NCBI GenBank assembly: GCA_016710365.1
Contig: JADJVW010000010.1
Location: 124,001 to 188,000 of the forward strand
DNA from: Candidatus Caldilinea saccharophila
GTDB lineage: Bacteria; Chloroflexota; Anaerolineae; Caldilineales; Caldilineaceae
DNA length: 64,000 nucleotides
Direction: 5' to 3'
The notes below the pieces were generated by a model. The model searched no databases. It was not told the DNA's origin and saw only the letters and a program-made list of their open reading frames with translations. This document shows, piece after piece, positions 34,223 through 44,700 of this stretch (positions are counted from its first letter, which is position 1; each line of letters starts with the position of its first letter). The position numbers were made by a program, and so were the translations under genes.

Positions 34223-34689
34223 TCACTGCGCCGCATTTGCCAGCGGATAGCGACCGAACTCCTGCGCCGCCGCGTAGAGCCGAAAGAGGTTCTGCGCAGC
34301 GGCGCGTCGCCTTGCCGGTGGTTGGCGGGGACGAGCATATAGCCGCCGCCGGCCGCCAACTGCTGATGCGCCGCCTGACCTCTTCCTCGACGCCGGCCTC
34401 CGTCCTCCTGCATCGCTTTGCGAATATCGATGCCGCCCGTAAAGGCGATGCAGTCGCCGAACGCGGCCTTGATCGCAGCCAAGTCGCTGGCCGGCGGCTC
34501 CAGTGGGTGCGCCACGTCGGCGCCGCCCTCGACAAAGCGCGACAGGCAGGGCGCAATCGCGCCGTCCGAGTGATAGATAACCTTGATGTGTGGCGCTTTG
34601 GCTTTGATACGATGGATCAGCCGGGTGTAGTTTTCCGTGTACAAGATTATCACGCGTGGGGAGTTGAGAAATCCTGCCACCTCTGGCAC
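34223..34689 (-). pseudogene. Remnant of a second UroD-family methyltransferase (C-terminal half)
   Basis: Only about the last 155 residues of a UroD/MtaA-like protein remain: YTENYTRLIHRIKAKAPHIKVIYHSDGAIAPCLSRFVEGGADVAHPLEPPASDLAAIKAAFGDCIAFTGGIDIRKAM, then a frame change to RLYAAAQEFGRYPLANAA. The zinc motif is degenerate (HSDG instead of HxCG). The N-terminal half is absent and the fragment begins where the divergent homocysteine methyltransferase region starts, so truncation is real even if the internal indels near 34260-34400 are sequencing errors. It opposes the strand of the surrounding cluster. Confidence 0.7.
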
Positions 34690-34733
34690 AATAAACAGTG
34701 TTTCGGAAAGTAGATTCGCAGGAATGAGAATAA

Positions 34734-35710
34734 ATGAATAAGTTGCTAGAACTGCTACAGAGTGAATCGGTGCTGCTGCTCGACGGCGCGATGGGCACCG
34801 AACTTTTTGCGCGTGGCCTGGTTTCCGGCGGCAGCCCCGAAGAGTGGAATGTTACGCACCCCGAACGCGTGCAGGATGTCCATAAAGCCTACGTCGAGGC
34901 CGGCTCGAACATTATCCTGACCAACTCCTTTGGCGGTACGCACTTTCGGCTCAAACTGCATAATTTCCAAGATCGCGTGGTCGAGTTGAACCGTGCCGCG
35001 GCGCAAAATGCACGCGTCGCCGCCGATGCCCCCGATCATCCGGTGCTGGTGGCCGGCTCGATGGGGCCGACCGGCGAGCTGCTGATCCCGATGGGCAGTA
35101 TGACTTATGATGAGTGCCGCGACGCCTTTGCCGAGCAGGCGCGCGGGCTGGTCGAGGGCGGCGCCGACATCCTGTGGGTCGAGACGATGAGCGACCTCAA
35201 CGAAGTCAAGGCTGCGGTCGAAGGCGCACGCTCAGCCTCGGCGGAGATCCCGATCTGCGCTACGATGAGCTACGACACGCGCGGGCGCACCATGATGGGC
35301 GTCACCGGCGCGCAGATGGTGCAGGCGCTGGCCGGCCTCGGTCTGACCGCGGTCGGCGCCAACTGTGGCAACAATCTGATCGACACCGAAGCGGCGTTGG
35401 CCGAGATGCACGCGCCGCGCCCGAGCTGATCCTGATCGCCAAAGCCAACGCCGGCATGCCGCGCTTCGAGGGCGAAACGCTGATCTATGATGGCACGCCC
35501 GCGGTGATGGCCGCCTATGCCGACCGCGTGCGCGCCAATGGCATCTCGCTGATCGGTGGTTGCTGCGGCAGTGGCCCGGCGCACATTCGCATGATGCGCC
35601 AGGTGCTCGACGGGGAGATTGCGGCGCCAGAGGTTGACCTCGCACCTGTACAGGACACGCCCGAACCCGCCCCTGCTCGCGTGCGCGAGCGACACGTGCG
35701 CAGAGGTTAG
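34734..35710 (+). CDS. Homocysteine S-methyltransferase-family protein (MetH N-domain/BHMT-like), one frameshift
   Basis: This zinc-dependent methyltransferase barrel of about 325 aa starts MNKLLELLQSESVLLLDGAMGTELFARGL. Zinc cysteines are visible: one in AVGANCGNN (about 211) and the pair in SLIGGCCGSGPAHIRMM. These form the homocysteine-activating site of MetH, BHMT and MmuM. The frame breaks near 35420 (AEMHAPRPS then stop; the other frame continues PELILIAKANAGMPRFEG). Beside the corrinoid protein it may form, in trans, a split methionine synthase or a donor-specific methyltransferase. The acceptor is not proven. Confidence 0.82.
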
Positions 35711-35730
35711 TTTTCCAGGCGCCGAGTCGA

Positions 35731-36018
35731 ATGAGTCTGCACTTCACGTGGGACAGCAATAAGGCGCGGTCGAACGCCTTTCAACATGGCGTCGGCTTTC
35801 AGGAAGCAGTTCCCGTATTTCGTGATGAACTGGCAGCAATCTTTGAAGATGCATGGCATTCAGATGATGAAGATCGCGAAATCATCGTCGGGCACTCGGA
35901 ACAGAATCGACTGCTTGTTGTAATTTTCATGCAACGAAGCGAGTCAATTCGCATCATCAGTGCACGCAAGGCAACGCGAAGGGAGAGCGAAGCGCATGAG
36001 AAAAAACGTACAAGGTGA
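35731..36018 (+). CDS. brnT: BrnT-type ribonuclease toxin
   Basis: This 95-aa toxin belongs to the BrnT/RelE-like family, which cleaves RNA. The family pattern is clear: HFTWDSNKARSNAFQHGVGFQEAVPVF, then DREIIVGHSEQNRLLVVIFMQR and SIRIISARKATRRESEAHE. The antitoxin gene begins within its last codons (overlap 35996-36018), the usual toxin-first order of brnTA. The module is inserted between the homocysteine methyltransferase and metV genes on the same strand. Confidence 0.85.
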   Translation: MSLHFTWDSNKARSNAFQHGVGFQEAVPVFRDELAAIFEDAWHSDDEDREIIVGHSEQNRLLVVIFMQRSESIRIISARKATRRESEAHEKKRTR

Positions 36019-36216
36019 CGCTGAAGACAAAATGCTCAACGAATATGCGTTTGACTATACAAAGGCAAGTCAAATCGCTTTGCAGAACAGCTAGTGGATA
36101 AACAGGTCATGGTCGTTCTTGACCCTGATGTGGCGGCCGTATTTCAGAGTTCTGATGATGTCAATCGTGTGCTGCGCGCGTTGATTGAAGCCATGCCGCA
36201 CCCGGCAGAAATGTGA
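35996..36216 (+). CDS. BrnA/CopG-type antitoxin, one frameshift
   Basis: This is a small antitoxin partner of BrnT, about 73 aa when repaired. It starts MRKNVQGDAEDKMLNEYAFDYT; after a one-base slip near 36060 the frame continues KSNRFAEQLVDKQVMVVLDPDVAAVFQSSDDVNRVLRALIEAMP. The VxLDPDVAxxF-SVNxxLRALI segment is the ribbon-helix-helix part of this antitoxin class. It would bind DNA and repress the brnTA promoter as well as neutralise the toxin. An unmatched toxin would be harmful, so the slip is probably a sequence error. Confidence 0.7.
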
Positions 36217-36229
36217 ATGGTGACAGAGC

Positions 36230-36733
36230 ATGTTTACTTTTTTCCGCAACCGTCCTGCTCTTCTTGAGAAAACCTATCAAGCCGCCGAGCGCGCGGCCTG
36301 GGCGCTCAACCCGCTGATCGCCAAGATCGGCTACGGACGCGTCGAGCGGCTGATCAGACCGGCCGAGGACTTCGCCAAGGAGCGCCTGTTTGGCTGCCAC
36401 CACTGCGGCCAGTGCATCCTCCACTCCACCGGCATGTCCTGCCCGATGGAGTGCCCCAAAAATCTGCGCAACGGGCCGTGCGGGGGCGTCCGCCCCAATG
36501 GTCACTGCGAGGTCAAGCCGGAGATGCGCTGTGTGTGGGTCGTGGCGTATGAGAACTCGCGGCAGATGCCGATCTACGGCCATGAGTTGATCGAGATTCA
36601 GCCGCCTGTCAACCGCCGTCTCGAAGATACATCGGCGTGGATCAACATGCTGACGGGTGTAGACCAGCAGACGCCCGCGGGGTGGGCGCCGATAGAAGTG
36701 GGAGCTAACCGGACAGAGGAATCAAGGGGATGA
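36230..36733 (+). CDS. metV: MetV-type zinc protein (methylene-THF reductase C-terminal domain family)
   Basis: This 167-aa cysteine-rich protein belongs to the PF12225 family, the MetV partner of MetF in acetogens and relatives. It has CHHCGQCILHSTGMSCPMECPKNLRNGPCGGVRPNGHCEV, at least eight cysteines suited to zinc or Fe-S binding, and a short Trp/Pro-rich tail. MetV is thought to connect MetF to an electron carrier other than NADH. Its stop codon overlaps the start of the VapB-like antitoxin, and MetF follows after the toxin gene, so metV-vapBC-metF read as one transcript. Confidence 0.85.
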   Translation: MFTFFRNRPALLEKTYQAAERAAWALNPLIAKIGYGRVERLIRPAEDFAKERLFGCHHCGQCILHSTGMSCPMECPKNLRNGPCGGVRPNGHCEVKPEMRCVWVVAYENSRQMPIYGHELIEIQPPVNRRLEDTSAWINMLTGVDQQTPAGWAPIEVGANRTEESRG

Positions 36734-37017
36734 TCAAAACAGTCATTGAAGATGGCTACCGAATTGCCCTGCCCGAAACAGTGCGAGGCCAGTTCCATAT
36801 TGGCGACGAGGTAGTTGTGAATCAGGAGAGTGACGGCAGAATCGTCATTGAGGTTGCCGAATCCAATAGCGCAATTTCTTATCAGGATTCTGGCAAAGAC
36901 AGCCCGTTAGGCATACAACTGCGCGAATTAAGGAAGCGCATCGTCAGTTCGGGGACGCCGCTGTTAAACTGGGGCGAACTTGAACAGGATCTTGCAGAAC
37001 GGCGTGGCGAGCACTAG
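36730..37017 (+). CDS. AbrB/SpoVT-type antitoxin (VapB-like)
   Basis: This 95-aa antitoxin has an N-terminal swapped-hairpin AbrB domain (KTVIEDGYRIALPETVRGQFHIGDEVVVNQ) and a C-terminal helix that would wrap the toxin (LGIQLRELRKRIVSSGTPLLNWGELEQDLAERR). Its ATG overlaps the metV stop (ATGA). The PIN-domain toxin starts 8 bp after its own stop. It is expected to bind its promoter, but here the promoter would be that of the C1 operon. Confidence 0.8.
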   Translation: MIKTVIEDGYRIALPETVRGQFHIGDEVVVNQESDGRIVIEVAESNSAISYQDSGKDSPLGIQLRELRKRIVSSGTPLLNWGELEQDLAERRGEH

Positions 37018-37024
37018 AGGGAGC

Positions 37025-37450
37025 GTGGCTTCACAACTGGTATTCATTGACTCCAGCGTGTTGATTGCGGCTGCACGCGGCGTCGATCCTATTTCGCAGC
37101 GCGCGCTTTCGATTTTAAGCCATCCAGATTTTCGCTTCGCCTCAAGTCAACTGGTTCGTCTTGAGGTGCTGCCAAAAGCACTTTATACGAACCGTACTGT
37201 CGAAGCGGATTTCTATCAAGCCTTCTTCGCCGCAGTCTATAGGTGGATATCGCTGACAACGGCTGTTTTCGACGCTGCATATACTGAAGCAATCCGCTAT
37301 GGACTGAGCGCAATCGATTCTATCCATTTAGTCTCGGCGGCTTCAATTCAGGCGGAGTTATTTTTTACTGTTGAGAGAGAGTCAAAGCCGTTGCACAGAA
37401 CCCAATTGATCCAGATGATTTCAATTACCCCTGAATCCACAAATATATAA
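37025..37450 (+). CDS. PIN-domain toxin (VapC-like ribonuclease)
   Basis: This PIN-domain nuclease of about 141 aa begins VASQLVFIDSSVLIAAARG (first catalytic Asp). A later acidic pair lies around RLEVLP, and the C-terminal SAIDSIHLVSAASIQAELFFTVE carries the second conserved Asp. The GTG at 37025 just after AGAGGGAG is preferred; an in-frame TTG at 36980 would lie inside the antitoxin gene. It pairs with the AbrB-type antitoxin and is followed 14 bp later by metF. Confidence 0.8.
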   Translation: MASQLVFIDSSVLIAAARGVDPISQRALSILSHPDFRFASSQLVRLEVLPKALYTNRTVEADFYQAFFAAVYRWISLTTAVFDAAYTEAIRYGLSAIDSIHLVSAASIQAELFFTVERESKPLHRTQLIQMISITPESTNI

Positions 37451-37463
37451 AGGGATCTTTGTC

Positions 37464-38486
<1,023 letters not shown>

Positions 38487-38545
38487 GAAATTTTGCGCCT
38501 GCCGTTGACAGGCGTTCCATAAATTTATGCCAAGGAGTCTTTTTC

Positions 38546-39457
38546 ATGGAAACAATGGTTAGCTCTCGCACAAAAGAAGTCCGCATCGGTCACGATCTGC
38601 CCTTCGTCATCATCGGCGAGCGCATCAACCCGACCGGGCGCAAGAAGCTGGCGGCTGAAATGGCGGCAGGTGATTTCTCGCGCGTCATCAGCGACACGCA
38701 CGCCCAAATCGCCGCCGGCGCGCACATGCTCGACGTCAACGCCGGCATTCCGCTGGCCGACGAACCGGCGATTCTGGCCGCTGCGGTCAAGCTGGTGCAA
38801 TCGATCACCGACGCACCGCTCTCGATCGATTCGTCGATTGTCAAGGCGCTGGAAAGCGGCCTCTCAGTCTATCAGGGCAAGGCGTTGGTCAATTCGGTGA
38901 CGGGCGAAGATGAACGGCTCGAAGCGGTGTTGCCGCTGATCAAGAAGTACGGCGCGGCCGTTATTGCCATCTCCAACGACGAGACCGGCATCTCCGAGGA
39001 CCCGGAAGTGCGGCTGGCCGTCGCCAAGAAGATCATCGAGCGGGCGATGGATCACGGCATCCCGCGTGAGGATGTGCTGATCGACCCGCTGGTCATGCCG
39101 ATCGGCGCCATGCGCTATGCAGGCCGCCAGGTCTTCGAGATCGTGCGCCGCTGCCGCGATGAACTCAAGGTTAACACCTGCTGCGGCGCCAGCAACGTTT
39201 CGTTTAGCCTGCCCAACCGCGGCCCGCTCAACGGCACGTTTTTGGCGATGGCGATCAGCGCCGGCCTGACCTCGGCGATCACCAATCCCATCGAGGAGCA
39301 CATCAAGACCGCGATCATGGCGGCGGATGTCATGACCGGCAACGACGAGAATTGTCTGAACTGGATCGTCGCCAACCGTGCGCCGCAGCCGGAAGGGGAA
39401 GCGCCGGCCGGCGCGAGCGGCGGGTGCGGAGAGGGTAAGGGGAGATTGAGAGATTAA
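38546..39457 (+). CDS. Methyltetrahydrofolate:corrinoid methyltransferase (pterin-binding, AcsE/MtvA-like)
   Basis: This 303-aa TIM-barrel protein of the dihydropteroate-synthase superfamily moves a methyl group between a corrinoid protein and THF. Motifs are FVIIGERINPTGRKKLA, AAGAHMLDVNAGIPLADE, LSIDSS, LVNSVTGED, GAAVIAISNDETGI and VNTCCGASNVSFSLPNRG with the pterin-binding Asp and Asn residues. True dihydropteroate synthases lack the GERINPTG start, so folate synthesis is unlikely. The last 20 residues (GEAPAGASGGCGEGKG) are encoded by a low-complexity repeat. It sits in the metV-metF unit. Confidence 0.9.
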   Translation: METMVSSRTKEVRIGHDLPFVIIGERINPTGRKKLAAEMAAGDFSRVISDTHAQIAAGAHMLDVNAGIPLADEPAILAAAVKLVQSITDAPLSIDSSIVKALESGLSVYQGKALVNSVTGEDERLEAVLPLIKKYGAAVIAISNDETGISEDPEVRLAVAKKIIERAMDHGIPREDVLIDPLVMPIGAMRYAGRQVFEIVRRCRDELKVNTCCGASNVSFSLPNRGPLNGTFLAMAISAGLTSAITNPIEEHIKTAIMAADVMTGNDENCLNWIVANRAPQPEGEAPAGASGGCGEGKGRLRD

Positions 39458-39532
39458 GAGATTGGAGATTGAATAGTCGTAACGCAGCATCTGCCAATCG
39501 AACCATCTCTGAATCTCCCATCTCTAACTATT
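39437..39532. repeat. GAGATT-rich imperfect inverted repeat
   Basis: A purine-rich run of GAGATT-like units (39437-39470) faces an inverse AATCTC-like run (39505-39530), so the gap between the methyltransferase and the DUF1638 gene can fold on itself. It also supplies the last codons of the upstream gene. It may act as an attenuator or be an inert repeat. Confidence 0.5.
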
Positions 39533-40117
39533 ATGACCACTTGTCTGATTATCTGCGGTGCGTTGGCGCGTGAGGTGCTGGCGCTTAAGGAGCGACATCA
39601 CTGGGCAGTGGAGGTGGTGGCCGTGCCGGCCACGTTCCACATGATCCCGGCGCGTATCGCGCCGGCCGTCGAGAAGCGCATTGTCGAACTGCGCGACCGG
39701 TACGACCGGCTGATCGTTGTCTACGGTGACTGCGGCACGGGCGGCGCGCTTGATGCCATGCTGGATCGGGTGGGCGTCGAGCGCATCGCCGGCCCGCATT
39801 GCTACGAGTGGTATGCTGGCGGGCTCTTTCAGGCGCTGATGGACGAGGAGCCGGGCAGCTATTTTGTGACCGACTTCATGGTGCGTCAATTTGACACGCT
39901 GATCCTCAAGAGCATGGGGCTGGATCGCTTCCCGCAGCTCAAGGAGGATTACTTCTGCAATTACCAGCGGCTGGTCTACCTGGTGCAAAAACCCGATCCT
40001 GCGCTGATGGAACAGGCCAAGGCGGCGTCAACCTACCTCGGCCTGCCGTTGGAGATCCGGGCGACCGGCTACAATTTCCTGGAGGCGCGGCTGTTGGAGC
40101 TACTTCAGCCTCTGTAG
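39533..40117 (+). CDS. DUF1638 protein
   Basis: This 194-aa soluble protein belongs to the DUF1638 family: MTTCLIICGALAREVLALKE, VPATFHMIPARIAPAVEKRI, LIVVYGDCGTGGALDAML, GPHCYEWYAGG and YFVTDFMVRQFDTLILKSMGLDRFPQLKEDYF. Conserved Cys and His residues (CG, GDCGTGG, HCYEW) hint at metal or cofactor binding. The family is repeatedly found beside corrinoid methyltransferase genes, and here it closes such a cluster, so an accessory role in cobalamin-dependent methyl transfer is inferred. Confidence 0.85.
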   Translation: MTTCLIICGALAREVLALKERHHWAVEVVAVPATFHMIPARIAPAVEKRIVELRDRYDRLIVVYGDCGTGGALDAMLDRVGVERIAGPHCYEWYAGGLFQALMDEEPGSYFVTDFMVRQFDTLILKSMGLDRFPQLKEDYFCNYQRLVYLVQKPDPALMEQAKAASTYLGLPLEIRATGYNFLEARLLELLQPL

Positions 40118-40418
40118 GATATAAAATGTCGATAAGAGGCGCCACTAAAAATCATCTGCTCACTGATGAATGGTCAAATGGTGGCGATCCAGTTCAACAA
40201 AGGAGTGCTGCTGAAGAGCAGCAACAATGCGCTCAAGATTACGGGCAAACAGGCTGCAGACACCCTATCCTGAGATCGGTAAGACTATAGTTTCCGGTAA
40301 AAGGCGAACGCGTGGGCGATAAAATGAAAAGCGGCGGTTAGCAGCCCACAATATGGTTGAATCAAAACCATTAAGGAGTGGGGCATGCTAACCGCCTTAG
40401 GGCCGACGTTTGTGCAGA
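40118..40418. other. 301-bp intergenic region with a long imperfect hairpin
   Basis: The right part (40333-40397) forms a three-tier hairpin: GGCGGTTAGCA pairs with TGCTAACCGCC, GCCCAC with GTGGGGC, and ATGGTT with AACCAT around GAATCAA. No T tract follows. It may be a structured RNA, a MITE relic or a weak terminator for the convergent transcripts. The left part shows nothing recognisable. Confidence 0.5.
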
Positions 40419-41375
40419 TTACTCTGTCACGACAAACGGTCCTGCATTCCCAATCGGCATATCCGGCGGGCTTGCCCAGCAGACCATATAGAGCAGCCCC
40501 TCGTTCACAGAAACACCTTCGTAGGTTCGGTTTTCGCCTGGTTGCAACTCCTTGAAGAAAACCATATCCGACCAGGAAGACGGGCCGGAGTTGTAGGTGG
40601 AAGCCATCAAATCGAGCAGGTCTTTCCCTTCCTCCAGGGTAAAGGCCGTTACCGCATACTTCTCAAATCGCTCATCCTGCACATCTACAGTCACGGTCAA
40701 TTCCCCGGCTTGCAAGGTCATCGGGCCGTCATAGGCGCAGGTGCTATTGGTGATAGTCACCGTAATTTCATTAACCGGGGGTTCGCTCAAGTCAGCCTGC
40801 GGCTGCACGAACGCAGCCAACTCCGGGATTGCCTCGAACAGGACGGGTTTGAAATTGACCAAAGCCTCTTCCGTCATTGTGGAATGATACAAGGTAATCT
40901 TGCCATCCTTCACCACAAAAACTTCGTGGAAAGTGTTCGGAGCCACCCCAAGCTCCCGCGTAAAATCCATCCAGGTCCTGGCCTCGGCATAGACCGCACC
41001 GCCGTGGACGCGTTCAGGCGTCACTTCCCACACGAAATTTTGGCCTGTGCAACATTCCTCCATGAAGATGCGAAATTGTTCTTTGCCTCGATAGACCTCC
41101 ATCCCGGTGGGCGGCATGCCGACAAAATAGAGCAGCGCATCATCCGCGAAAAGCTCGGCTGCCCCGGCATAATCTCCTGCGTTGACGCGCTCCACCATCT
41201 CCGTCACCGTAGTGGCTGGTGACACAGTTGAAGGATCGGGCGCTAGAGGTGGTTGCGTTGGCGGCGGCAATGGTTGGATCAATTGCACGCTGCACCCGGA
41301 GAGAGCCACCATTGTCACAAGCAAGAGCGCCGTTACAAGCAAGCACACAGTGAAAGTGGAAAACAAGCGTGTCAT
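40419..41375 (-). CDS. Lipoprotein with a SnoaL/NTF2-like domain
   Basis: This is a 318-aa exported lipoprotein. The signal peptide MTRLFSTFTVCLLVTALLLVTMVALSGC ends at a lipobox Cys. After a Pro-rich spacer comes an NTF2/SnoaL-like domain (TVTEMVERVNAGDYAGAAELFADDALLYFVG to about 175). The second domain (about 185-318) is beta-rich with paired Cys (TNSTCAYDG, MVCWASPPD) and resembles an immunoglobulin-like fold. A strong ribosome site, AAAAGGAGGTC, precedes the ATG. Function unknown; a role in ligand binding at the cell surface is plausible. Confidence 0.75.
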   Translation of the reverse strand: MTRLFSTFTVCLLVTALLLVTMVALSGCSVQLIQPLPPPTQPPLAPDPSTVSPATTVTEMVERVNAGDYAGAAELFADDALLYFVGMPPTGMEVYRGKEQFRIFMEECCTGQNFVWEVTPERVHGGAVYAEARTWMDFTRELGVAPNTFHEVFVVKDGKITLYHSTMTEEALVNFKPVLFEAIPELAAFVQPQADLSEPPVNEITVTITNSTCAYDGPMTLQAGELTVTVDVQDERFEKYAVTAFTLEEGKDLLDLMASTYNSGPSSWSDMVFFKELQPGENRTYEGVSVNEGLLYMVCWASPPDMPIGNAGPFVVTE

Positions 41376-41709
41376 GATTGACCTCCTTTTGGGTATCCGA
41401 TATCTAATCGACGGAGCAAAGCGTCACACTCTCCCTCTCTATTCAGCATAGCACCCCGTCATCTGCTCAACTTGACATTTCTTGCCAGAAGCCGAAAACC
41501 ATCGCAATTTCGCCTGAAATCGTGCTACACTATTCTTACAGAGAGCAAGCGTCGTTTTGGGTAAGTGGCCGATCATGAAGGAGCTTTGCACTACAATCGA
41601 TCGACAGGCGTGGCTGGAAAAGAGATAGCACGTCCTAGACGCATCATTGCTCAAGGTCAAACTATCGATCGCTGAAACGAGGCTGTTGGTAGGGTTGAGA
41701 GGAGGCGGT
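41376..41709. other. 334-bp intergenic region between divergent genes
   Basis: This is the upstream region of the lipoprotein and of the STAND gene. A TGCTACACT extended -10-like element lies at 41523-41531 on the plus strand. No further structure or gene is recognised. Confidence 0.4.
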
Positions 41710-44700
41710 ATGCCGGTTTCAAGTGCCTTGATTGCCCTCGACCAATTCACGACCTTTGGTGATCTGCTCAAGTACTTACGCCGTCGCGCCGGTTTGACGC
41801 AACGTGAGCTGTCCATCGCCGTGGGCTACAGTGACGCCCAAATCTCGCGCTTGGAACAGAATGAGCGGTTGCCCGATGTGGCAACGCTGGCTGCTCGATT
41901 CATCCCCGCTTTGTATGCAGACGATCAACCCGAGGTCGCTGCGCGGTTGCTTGAACTTGCTGCGTCCGTTCGGCGTGAAGATGCCCCCGCCGCCGGGCTT
42001 CCTCCGTACAAGGGGTTATACTACTTCGATGAGTCCGATGCCGAATTGTTTTTCGGGCGTGAAGAATTGACCCAAACCCTTGTCAATCATGTTCATCACG
42101 GGATCAAGAACAACCAACGTTTTCTGGCAGTTGTGGGTGCTTCGGGCGGCGGCAAATCTTCCGTTGTGCGCGCCGGGCTGATACCGGCATTTCGTTGGCA
42201 GCAATCTTCATCTGGCTGGCCGGTTTTTGTGATGACGCCGACGGCCCATCCGTTGGATAGCCTGACCGCCAGCCTCCAGAGAGATGCCGAGCGCAGGTTG
42301 TCTTTTCCAAGATCGGTTCATGCCTTTTCCCGTCAGCCAGAAACCCTGAACGAACTTCTGAAGCAGATTACAAACGAGACTGGTGCAGCCCATGCATTGC
42401 TGGTTGTTGATCAATTTGAAGAATTGTTCACCCTTTGCCGGAGTGAGATGGAACAGGCCGCCTTTGTTGACAATCTGCTGACGGCCGCGCTGCAACCCGA
42501 TGGGGTCGCGATCATTTTGATTGTTTTGCGCGCTGATTTTTATGCGCATTGCGCCCGTTTTGACCGACTCCGGCAGGCGCTTGCCAAGCACCAAGACTAT
42601 ATTGGCTCCATGACAGCCAAAGAGCTGCGCTGTGCCATCGAAGAACCTGCACAGCACGGCCATTGGCAACTGGAGCCAGGTTTGGTTGAGCTACTCCTCC
42701 ATGATGTGGGCGCCGATGCCGGCCAGATTCCGGAACCGGGTGCGCTGCCCCTGCTTTCTCATGCGTTGTTGACAACCTGGCAGCGTCGGCGCGGACGCAA
42801 CCTCACCATCAGCGGCTACATCGCCTCTGGTGGAATTCGCGGCGCCATTGCGGAAACGGCTGAAGCCGTTTTTCAAGACCACTGGCGCCAGAGCAACGTG
42901 TAATCGCACGGCAGGTATTTTGCGCTTGACCGAATTGGGTGACGACACAAACTCTGCCGATACCCGCCGCCGGGTCAGCTTTGATGAACTGACTTCGAAA
43001 CCGGAAGACAGGGAACAGGTTCATGAAGTGTTGATGACTCTTGCTAATGCACGTTTGATCATCACCGATCAGAACACCGCTGAAGTTGCCCATGAAGCGC
43101 TGATTCGTGAATGGCCTACGCTGCGCAACTGGATCGTTGAAAACCGCGAGAGCCTACGCCTGCATCGACACTTGACAGAAGCCGCTCAAGAATGGGGCGC
43201 CCTGAGTCGCGATCCCGGCGGGGCATATCGTGGCGCACGGCTGCCCAGGCGCTTGAATGGTCTGAAATCCATGGGGATGATCTGAATCTTCTGGAACGCA
43301 CCTTTCTTGAAGCATCTCACGCCTTGATAGAGCAAGAAGCCGCCGAACAGGAAGCCCAGCGCCAACACGCCCTGGAAGCCGCGCAAAAACTGGCTGAAAC
43401 GGAGCGCGCACGCGCCGAAGAGCAAGTCCATTCCAATCGCCGCCTGCGCCAGCGTACGGCATTATTGACGGTTGCTGTTGTCATCGTTGGCATTCTGGCC
43501 TTGGTTGCCTTTATTTTTGGGCAACGAGCGGTTCAGGCTGAAAACCTTGCCACGTCCCGAGAACTGGCGGCTGCCTCCATCAATAACCTGCAAATCGACC
43601 CGGAGCGCAGTGTGCTGTTGGCTCTTCAGGCCATCGAAAAAATGGAGACGCTTGAAGCCCGTAATGCGCTGCACCTCGCCTTGCCCGCACTGCATTCTGT
43701 TTTCACCGTGCACGCGCATGTGAGAGGCGCCGTTGATGTGGCCTTCAGCCCGGATGGAACCCGCATTGCGAGCATTGGCGAAGATCATACGGTAAAAATC
43801 TGGGACGCGATTTCAGGACAACCCCAGCTTATCCTGGAGAACGAGTCGGGCGAATCACCGTCCAGCGTCGCCTTCAGTTCGGATGGCGAAACCCTTGCAA
43901 CGGCGTGGATCACCCAAGTGATCCTTTGGGATGCGCACAGCGGGGAGAAGGTATACACCCTGAACGGGGCGGCGGTTAATACAGTCGGCTACAACCTGGC
44001 GGTAGGCAGATCAGCTTCAGCCCGGATGGTAACTACCTGGCGATTGCCAACATGGATGGGGCTTCCAAAGTTTGGGATTTGGCAACCCAACGTGAGGTTT
44101 TGTCGCTACAGAATCCATTGCTGCCGACAAAAGCGATTGCATTCAGTGCGGATGGCCGCTGGCTGGCAACAGGCGGAGATGAGGGACTCGTGAAAATCTG
44201 GAACGCTGATTCCGGTGAGGAACGATTCACCTTACCACTCGGCGGCGTGATCCATGCGGTTGCCTTTAGCCCCAACGATCCTCGCGTTGCCGCCGCCAGT
44301 GAAGATGGCAGTGTCAAAGTATGGGATGCCACAACCGGCGAAGAGTTGCTAAGCCTGCCGCGCTTATCCGGCATGTATGATCTTGCCTTTCTTTCCAATG
44401 GCAGGCTGATAACAGCGGGTCAGGATGGCGTCACCAGGGTCTGGGATGCGATTTCGGGGCAGGAATTGCTCACCCTGGCCGGACACAAGAGCACCGTGGT
44501 GGGCGTGGCAGGCAGTCCAGACGGAACCCGCATTGCCACCTCCGGCTACGATGAAACCCTCAGAGTGTGGGATGCCAATCCGGGTCACGAGGTGCTCACC
44601 ATTGCGGCGCATCAAGATGTTGTCTGGGATGTTCGCTACAGCCCTGATGGCGAGCGTCTCGCCTCGGTCAGTGTTGACGGAACCGCAAATTGTGGGATGC

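Noticed and set aside
34210..34713. Plus-strand open frame across the UroD remnant
   Set aside because: The minus strand carries recognisable UroD-family residues; the plus-strand translation does not.
38546..39457. Dihydropteroate synthase (folP)
   Set aside because: The GERINPTG start and CCGASNVSFSLPNRG motif are those of methyl-THF:corrinoid methyltransferases, and the neighbours are C1 genes.
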